Below are positions 59,690 to 64,000 of a DNA stretch of 64,000 bases, in pieces (position 1 is the first letter of the stretch; every line of letters begins with the position of its first letter). The stretch comes from Petrolisthes cinctipes (taxonomy: Eukaryota > Arthropoda > Malacostraca > Decapoda > Porcellanidae): assembly GCA_033782935.1 (NCBI GenBank), contig JAWQEG010000286.1, positions 1,377,501-1,441,500 of the forward strand, read 5' to 3'. The position numbers and the translations under genes are program-made. The notes beneath the pieces are model-generated. The model saw only the letters and a list, made by a program, of their open reading frames with translations, did not search any database and was not told where the DNA came from.

Positions 59690-61420
59690 AGGGGGTTAAC
59701 ACGTGAAACCACGTGTACACACATGGAAAAACACAAAACACCCCGAGGGAGGAAAACACTAACTCCCAAGGCAAAACACTAAACCACACATACTCACCCC
59801 CACACTGCTGGGGAAAAAACCCGCAAACACGGTCCCCAAAAGCCGAGAGTAGACCCTAGGAAACCCAAGGGGGGAGAGGGTTTAAAAGGAGGGACTTTTA
59901 CTCTACCAGAAAGTAATAAGCTTCTCTTACCCCCAATAAGGGCAAGCACAAAGTAAGAGTTATGTAAGAAGAAAGATAGAAAGTCTTACTACCCTACCGC
60001 ATAACTATAAAAAACTGTACTGAAATGTGAGAAGGTACTGAATGTTGAAAAAACAGTACTGCACGAAGAAGAATGCTACAACGCAGACAAGAACAGTACA
60101 GTAGTAGCAAGAAGTCAAGCAGGTGTAGTGAGTAAAACGTTGCTTGGTAAGGCAGCTACAGAAGTGCAGGCAACATTATCAGAATAATATCCTAAGACAC
60201 TAAAAGAGCTGACAAGGAAAAACACCAAAAAGGTGCAGAGGTCCCAAGACACAGAGTAGAAGGGACACGTGCAAAATAAAAAACCTCACTCCCCACAGGG
60301 TTAAAAAACCCCGAGGAGAAAAAACCCAAACAAGTACTCACCGCACACGGGGGAAGACAGTCACAGCGTGAGCGCACACACCAAACAACACACACACGGG
60401 GAAAATCCCCACACAAGGGGCTAAACACGCACACGTGTTCGCACCATGTGCAGAGAAAACCACAACATACAGCCTTCCACACTACACACCAAAGGGTCGC
60501 AAGCCTAGGGGGTGAAGCAGGGTGCGTGGGGCGAACGATGCTGGTGGCCAGACTGCGGGAGAAAAACTCACAAAAAAGGGGTTAACACGTGAAGCCATGC
60601 GTACAAAGACACAAACAAAAATAATAGGACACGGGCAGAAGGGGATAGCAAGCCCCCTCGGACCCGGGAACGAACCCCAAACAAAAAACCCCACACGCAC
60701 CAACCCGGGAAACCACCCCCCCCCTCCCCCGTGGGGGCTGAGAAAGAACCTCTGGTCTGCAGGCCCCAAAGGAGAGGCACAGACAGCCTGATGGGCAATT
60801 CCCAGGGTAACAAACAAACTGGGAAGACACCAGAAAAAACCCCAAAAATACGCTGGGAAGGGGAAACGAGAACCTGGCACAATCCTCGCTCCCCCCACCC
60901 CACGTAACACTAAACCACACTCGGGGGAAACAATGATAAGGGGCTAAGTAGTCCTACCCCCGCACCACGTGGGGAGGAAAGAGCCCCACGTGGGGAGGAA
61001 AAAACCTCGCTAACACCAAAAAACCCCGAGGAAAAATACACTAAATGACGTGTACTAGTGGCAGGAGGAAGGGAGGCAGGACAGGGAAGGGGAAAAAACC
61101 CCGAAAAGTAGCCCCCAACAAGCTAGCCTGAGAAGAAACACTCCAGGCTACAAATATTGGAAAAACACCCAAAATTAAATAAAAAACCCCGGCCTGGGAG
61201 AGGAGGAGAGAACCAGAGCACAATTCTCACTCCCCTTTACCGAGAGGGGACACATAATAATCGGGGAAGGTAAGAGGAAGGGCTGCAAAGACCCCATGTG
61301 CTCACCACGTGGGGAGGTGAAGTCCCACGTGGCGCCCACTAACCTCGCTAAAAACCCCAGAAACCCCGATAAAATACACACGAAGAATGTACTAGTGGCA
61401 GGAGGAAAGGTGAAAGGGGG
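59690..61420. repeat. Interspersed duplications in A/G/C-rich block
   Basis: 'gactgcgggagaaaaa' followed by 'ggggttaacacgtgaa' occurs at 59,676 and 60,552. 'cacgtggggagg' followed by 'aacctcgctaa' and 'gtactagtggcaggaggaa' occurs at 60,966-61,072 and 61,308-61,407, about 340 bp apart. 'caaagggtcg' followed by 'gtgaagca' and 'ggtgcgtg' links 60,490 with 56,345. No gene is supported. Confidence 0.65.
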
Positions 61421-61669
61421 GAAAAACGGAGAAAAACTCCGAACAAAGGGGCTGAAAAACCCCCCTTCGCTAAGGAAAAAAGAACTAAGTCCTAACGAAG
61501 AAAAAACCCCCATACACACCTAAAACCCTCCTAGAATACACACACGATACATCTGCCAAAGCAGGCTAGCCACTAGAACACAAAAGAAAATATTAGCAGG
61601 AACACGTGAAACAATACCATAGCGTAGCAGCGAGGAGCGTAGATGTTGACTGAACTGTGTTCCGCGACA

Positions 61670-61879
61670 GAGTGGACGAGCGGTATTCAGCGGAGGAGGG
61701 GCTTAATACCTCACCTCACCACCACCAGGTGGCTCCACTATCAGTACAGCGCCAGATTTGAATTTTATTTACTTCTGATGAACGTCACGGAATTGACCCT
61801 TCCAACCCAGATTATGCCTACACGGGGCCTGGGCTTGTGAAGGGGCCTATTCTATAGCAACCAGCTGTACTGGTTTCAC
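61670..61879 (-). repeat. 210-bp dispersed repeat, copy 2 (inverted)
   Basis: Exact reverse complement of 54,709-54,918. On its LINE side it ends at the point where the reverse-transcriptase homology stops (61,880-61,890), so it replaced or interrupted the 3' end of that LINE. Confidence 0.9.
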
Positions 61880-63605
61880 TATACCAATAAATATCAGTGC
61901 TTGTCTGGTATGTATGGTATTTTAAGTTGTGGCTGCCTCTAGTGGATCGTATACTTGTAGGGTGTAGATATGTGTCTTTGTCTATGTCAACTAACTTGTT
62001 TGTGATTTTGTATATCATCTGTTGTCTGTGTATCTGTCTTCGTGTTACTAATGGGTCTAGTTTTGTGTCTTGTTTAAGCAAAGTGACTGATGTAGTGTGT
62101 CTGTAATCACGTCTGGCCCATCTTGCAGTCTTGTTTTGTATGGACTCTAATTTATTGATATTATTGTAAGTGTGTGGGTCCCAGACGGTGTCGCAATAAT
62201 CTAAATGTGGCCGAACGAAAGTGTTGTATGCAATAATTTTGGTGTCTGTGTTACACCTGCTGAGGTTCCTGCGCAAGAACCCCAGGACCCTACTAGCTTT
62301 AGCCCTGATGCTACCTATGTGTGTGTTCCACCTCATGTCCGCTGAGATGTGGACGCCCAAGTATTTGTGGGAAGTGACTGTGTTGAGGTTGGTGTTGTGT
62401 AATTGGTATGTATATGGAATGACATTATGGGCACGGGTAAAACGGATGTGATGGCATTTGTCTGGTCTAAATGTCATCTGCCACTTGACTTCCCAGTCTT
62501 CAAGTGCAGTTAGGTCGTCCTGTAGTCGAAGGCAGTCATTCCTATCTTTAATTGGTCTGTAAACTAAGCTATCGTCTGCAAAGAGTCTAGTGGTAGAGGA
62601 AAGTGAAAGTGGGAGGTCATTAATGTATGAAAGGAAGAGAAGGGGACCCAGGACAGTGCCCTGGGGTACCCCAGAGGTCACAGGAACAGATGGAGACTGA
62701 CTACCGTCAAGAACTACACGTTGCTTTCTGGTAGTCAAGAACGTTCTAATCCAGTGAAGAAGTTGTCCCTGTATGCCATAGAATTCTAATTTGTGTAGTA
62801 GTCTTTGGTGAGGGACTTTGTCGAAGGCTTTGGCAAAGTCTAATACTATGGCGTCAACCTGTCTGATTTTTGTGTCATTGAGGGACTGCAAGATGTCATG
62901 AGTAGTTACCAGTAGCTGCGTCTCACACGAGCGTTTAGGCCGAAAACCGTGTTGATTGTCAGTCAGTATATTTTGCCTATCAAAGTGGTCCATTATGTGT
63001 CTATGAATAATGTGTTCTAAAATTTTGCAGGGGACTGAGGTAAGTGAAATAGGTCTATAATTAATGGGAAGGGTTCTGTCTCCGGATTTAAAGATTGGGG
63101 TCACATTTGCCAAAAGCCAGTCTTGAGGGAGTTCACCGGTCTGTAAAGTCTGTGAGAATATAACCTGCAGGACAGGGGCAAGAACGCTAGCGTTAGTCCT
63201 CAATATCCTGCAGGGTATATTGTCTGGTCCAGTCGCTTTGTGTATGTCTACCTCAGATAAGAGTTTCTCAATTCCTTGGGTGTTTATATGAATGGGAGGG
63301 ATAGGTGGGTGTGATGGTGTTGGCATGTCTGGTAAGTGTTCATGTTCATGGGTAAAAACTGACTGGAATTGTGTGTTAAGGGCGTTGGCTTTGTCTTGTG
63401 GGTGTGTAACCAAGGAATTGTTGTGTAGTAATGTTGTAATACCGGTCGAGTCTTGTTTGCGTGCTTTAAAAAAGCTGAAGAATTTTTTGTGGTTTTGTGT
63501 GTTGTCTGCGAGGAAAGTGGATGTGTATTTAGTTTCTGCTTGTTTAGTTTCTTTCCATAACGAAAAATATATTGTGTATCTTTCATTGGCCCAGTACCTA
63601 CCCAA
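61818..63605 (-). pseudogene. LINE-C reverse transcriptase, both ends lost
   Basis: 595 codons without a stop on the minus strand. The RT core is complete: KATGPDNIPCRILR, NYRPISLTSVPCKILE, QHGFRPKRSCETQLL, DFAKAFDKVPH, SGVPQGTVLGPLLFLSYIND and the active site FADD. The C-terminal region has VRPHLDYCDTVWDPH, typical of the CR1/L2/Jockey RTs. The endonuclease is absent. The last 20 or so codons (from SETSTAGCY to SPGPV) are not LINE protein but read-through into the 210-bp repeat. The first codons read from the flanking tandem repeat. Confidence 0.87.
61880..63605 (-). mobile_element. LINE-C: CR1/L2-like retrotransposon fragment
   Basis: Only the reverse-transcriptase region remains, bounded by a tandem repeat at its 5' side (about 63,590) and by the 210-bp repeat at its 3' side. 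No poly(A) or 3' microsatellite tail is seen, as expected after 3' replacement. Confidence 0.85.
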
Positions 63606-63609
63606 TACA

Positions 63610-64000
63610 TTTATAATGGATGACCAGAATAGGATATAAATGAAGAATCCACAGTTTAAACTGAATTGGTATCATGATATTGTTCCAATATCGGGCCAAT
63701 ACATACTTGATAATGGATACTGGAACAATAATGGAAGTAGATAATTGGTCAACAATAGTTTCAATGTATGCCCGTTACTGGCCCAGTGTGCAAACGGATA
63801 ATGGATCAATGCTGGCCCAGTGGTTTGCAATAATTGGTCCGATATGTAATGTAATATTGTTCCAATATCGGGCCAATATATACTTGATAATGGATACTGG
63901 AACAATAATGGAAGTAGATAATTGATCAACAATAGTTTCAATGTATGCCCGTTACTGGCCCAGTGTGCAAACGGATAATGGATCGATGCTGGCCCAGTGG
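63610..64000. repeat. 177-bp tandem repeat, second satellite (cut by window edge)
   Basis: Two full-length-spaced copies are seen: 'tgttccaatatcgggccaat' at 63,681 and 63,858, with a difference of 177 bp. The next ~150 bp are almost identical ('gataatggatactggaacaa', 'cagtgtgcaaacggataatg'). The monomer has no visible similarity to the 176-bp satellite. It runs past base 64,000, so the array size is unknown. Confidence 0.85.

Noticed and set aside
60482..61523. Phe/Gly/Leu-rich minus-strand ORFs resembling membrane proteins
   Set aside because: Hydrophobic bias comes from complementing A/C-rich repeats; several overlapping frames look the same and none has a recognisable fold.

Overview
The window is eukaryotic and almost entirely repeats and mobile elements. 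An arthropod, most likely a decapod crustacean, fits best: it has replication-dependent core histone genes with 3' stem-loops, a PiggyBac transposase, an insect-errantivirus-like LTR element with an F-type envelope, and three APE/RT-type LINE fragments. The species call is inference; the repeat content is seen directly.

Layout, left to right. 1-1,736 (minus) is the N-terminal part of a PiggyBac transposase running off the edge. From 1,919 to 39,840 runs one large tandem array of a 176-bp satellite (about 170 monomers, ~30 kb). It contains a 4-monomer (703-bp) higher-order repeat and two separate 9-monomer (~1,582-bp) tandem duplications. The array is split at 27,531 by an 8.0-kb LTR retrotransposon (27,535-35,514; 722-bp LTRs, 4-bp target duplication ACCT). 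That element encodes gag, protease/RT/RNase H and an intact-looking envelope, but has no integrase.

39,930-47,770 is a broken histone H2A/H2B unit. Its order is promoter, LINE-A, H2A (plus strand), spacer, H2B remnant (minus strand), LINE-B, promoter. Each LINE lies in the same orientation as its histone gene, and its poly(A) tail ends 46 bp (H2A) or 42 bp (H2B) before the start codon. The outer ends of the LINEs are next to two copies of a 73-bp CCAAT-containing motif that probably marks the displaced, originally bidirectional H2A/H2B promoter. This paired insertion at histone leaders is the most interesting observation in the window.

47,800-55,040 is AT-rich DNA with two inverted MITE copies, a CACTA/EnSpm tnp2-like transposase ORF of 478 codons, a tandem ~90-bp repeat, two foldback elements and a 376-bp element with perfect 65-bp terminal inverted repeats. 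55,040-61,670 is a GC-rich block of poly-C tracts, minisatellites and dispersed duplications with no recognisable gene, bracketed by 210-bp identical inverted copies. 61,818-63,605 (minus) is a truncated CR1/L2-like reverse transcriptase. The window ends in a second, unrelated tandem repeat of 177 bp.

Apart from histone H2A, and perhaps the CACTA-like transposase, no host-type gene looks functional. The many short ORFs in the satellite are periodic shadows of the monomer.
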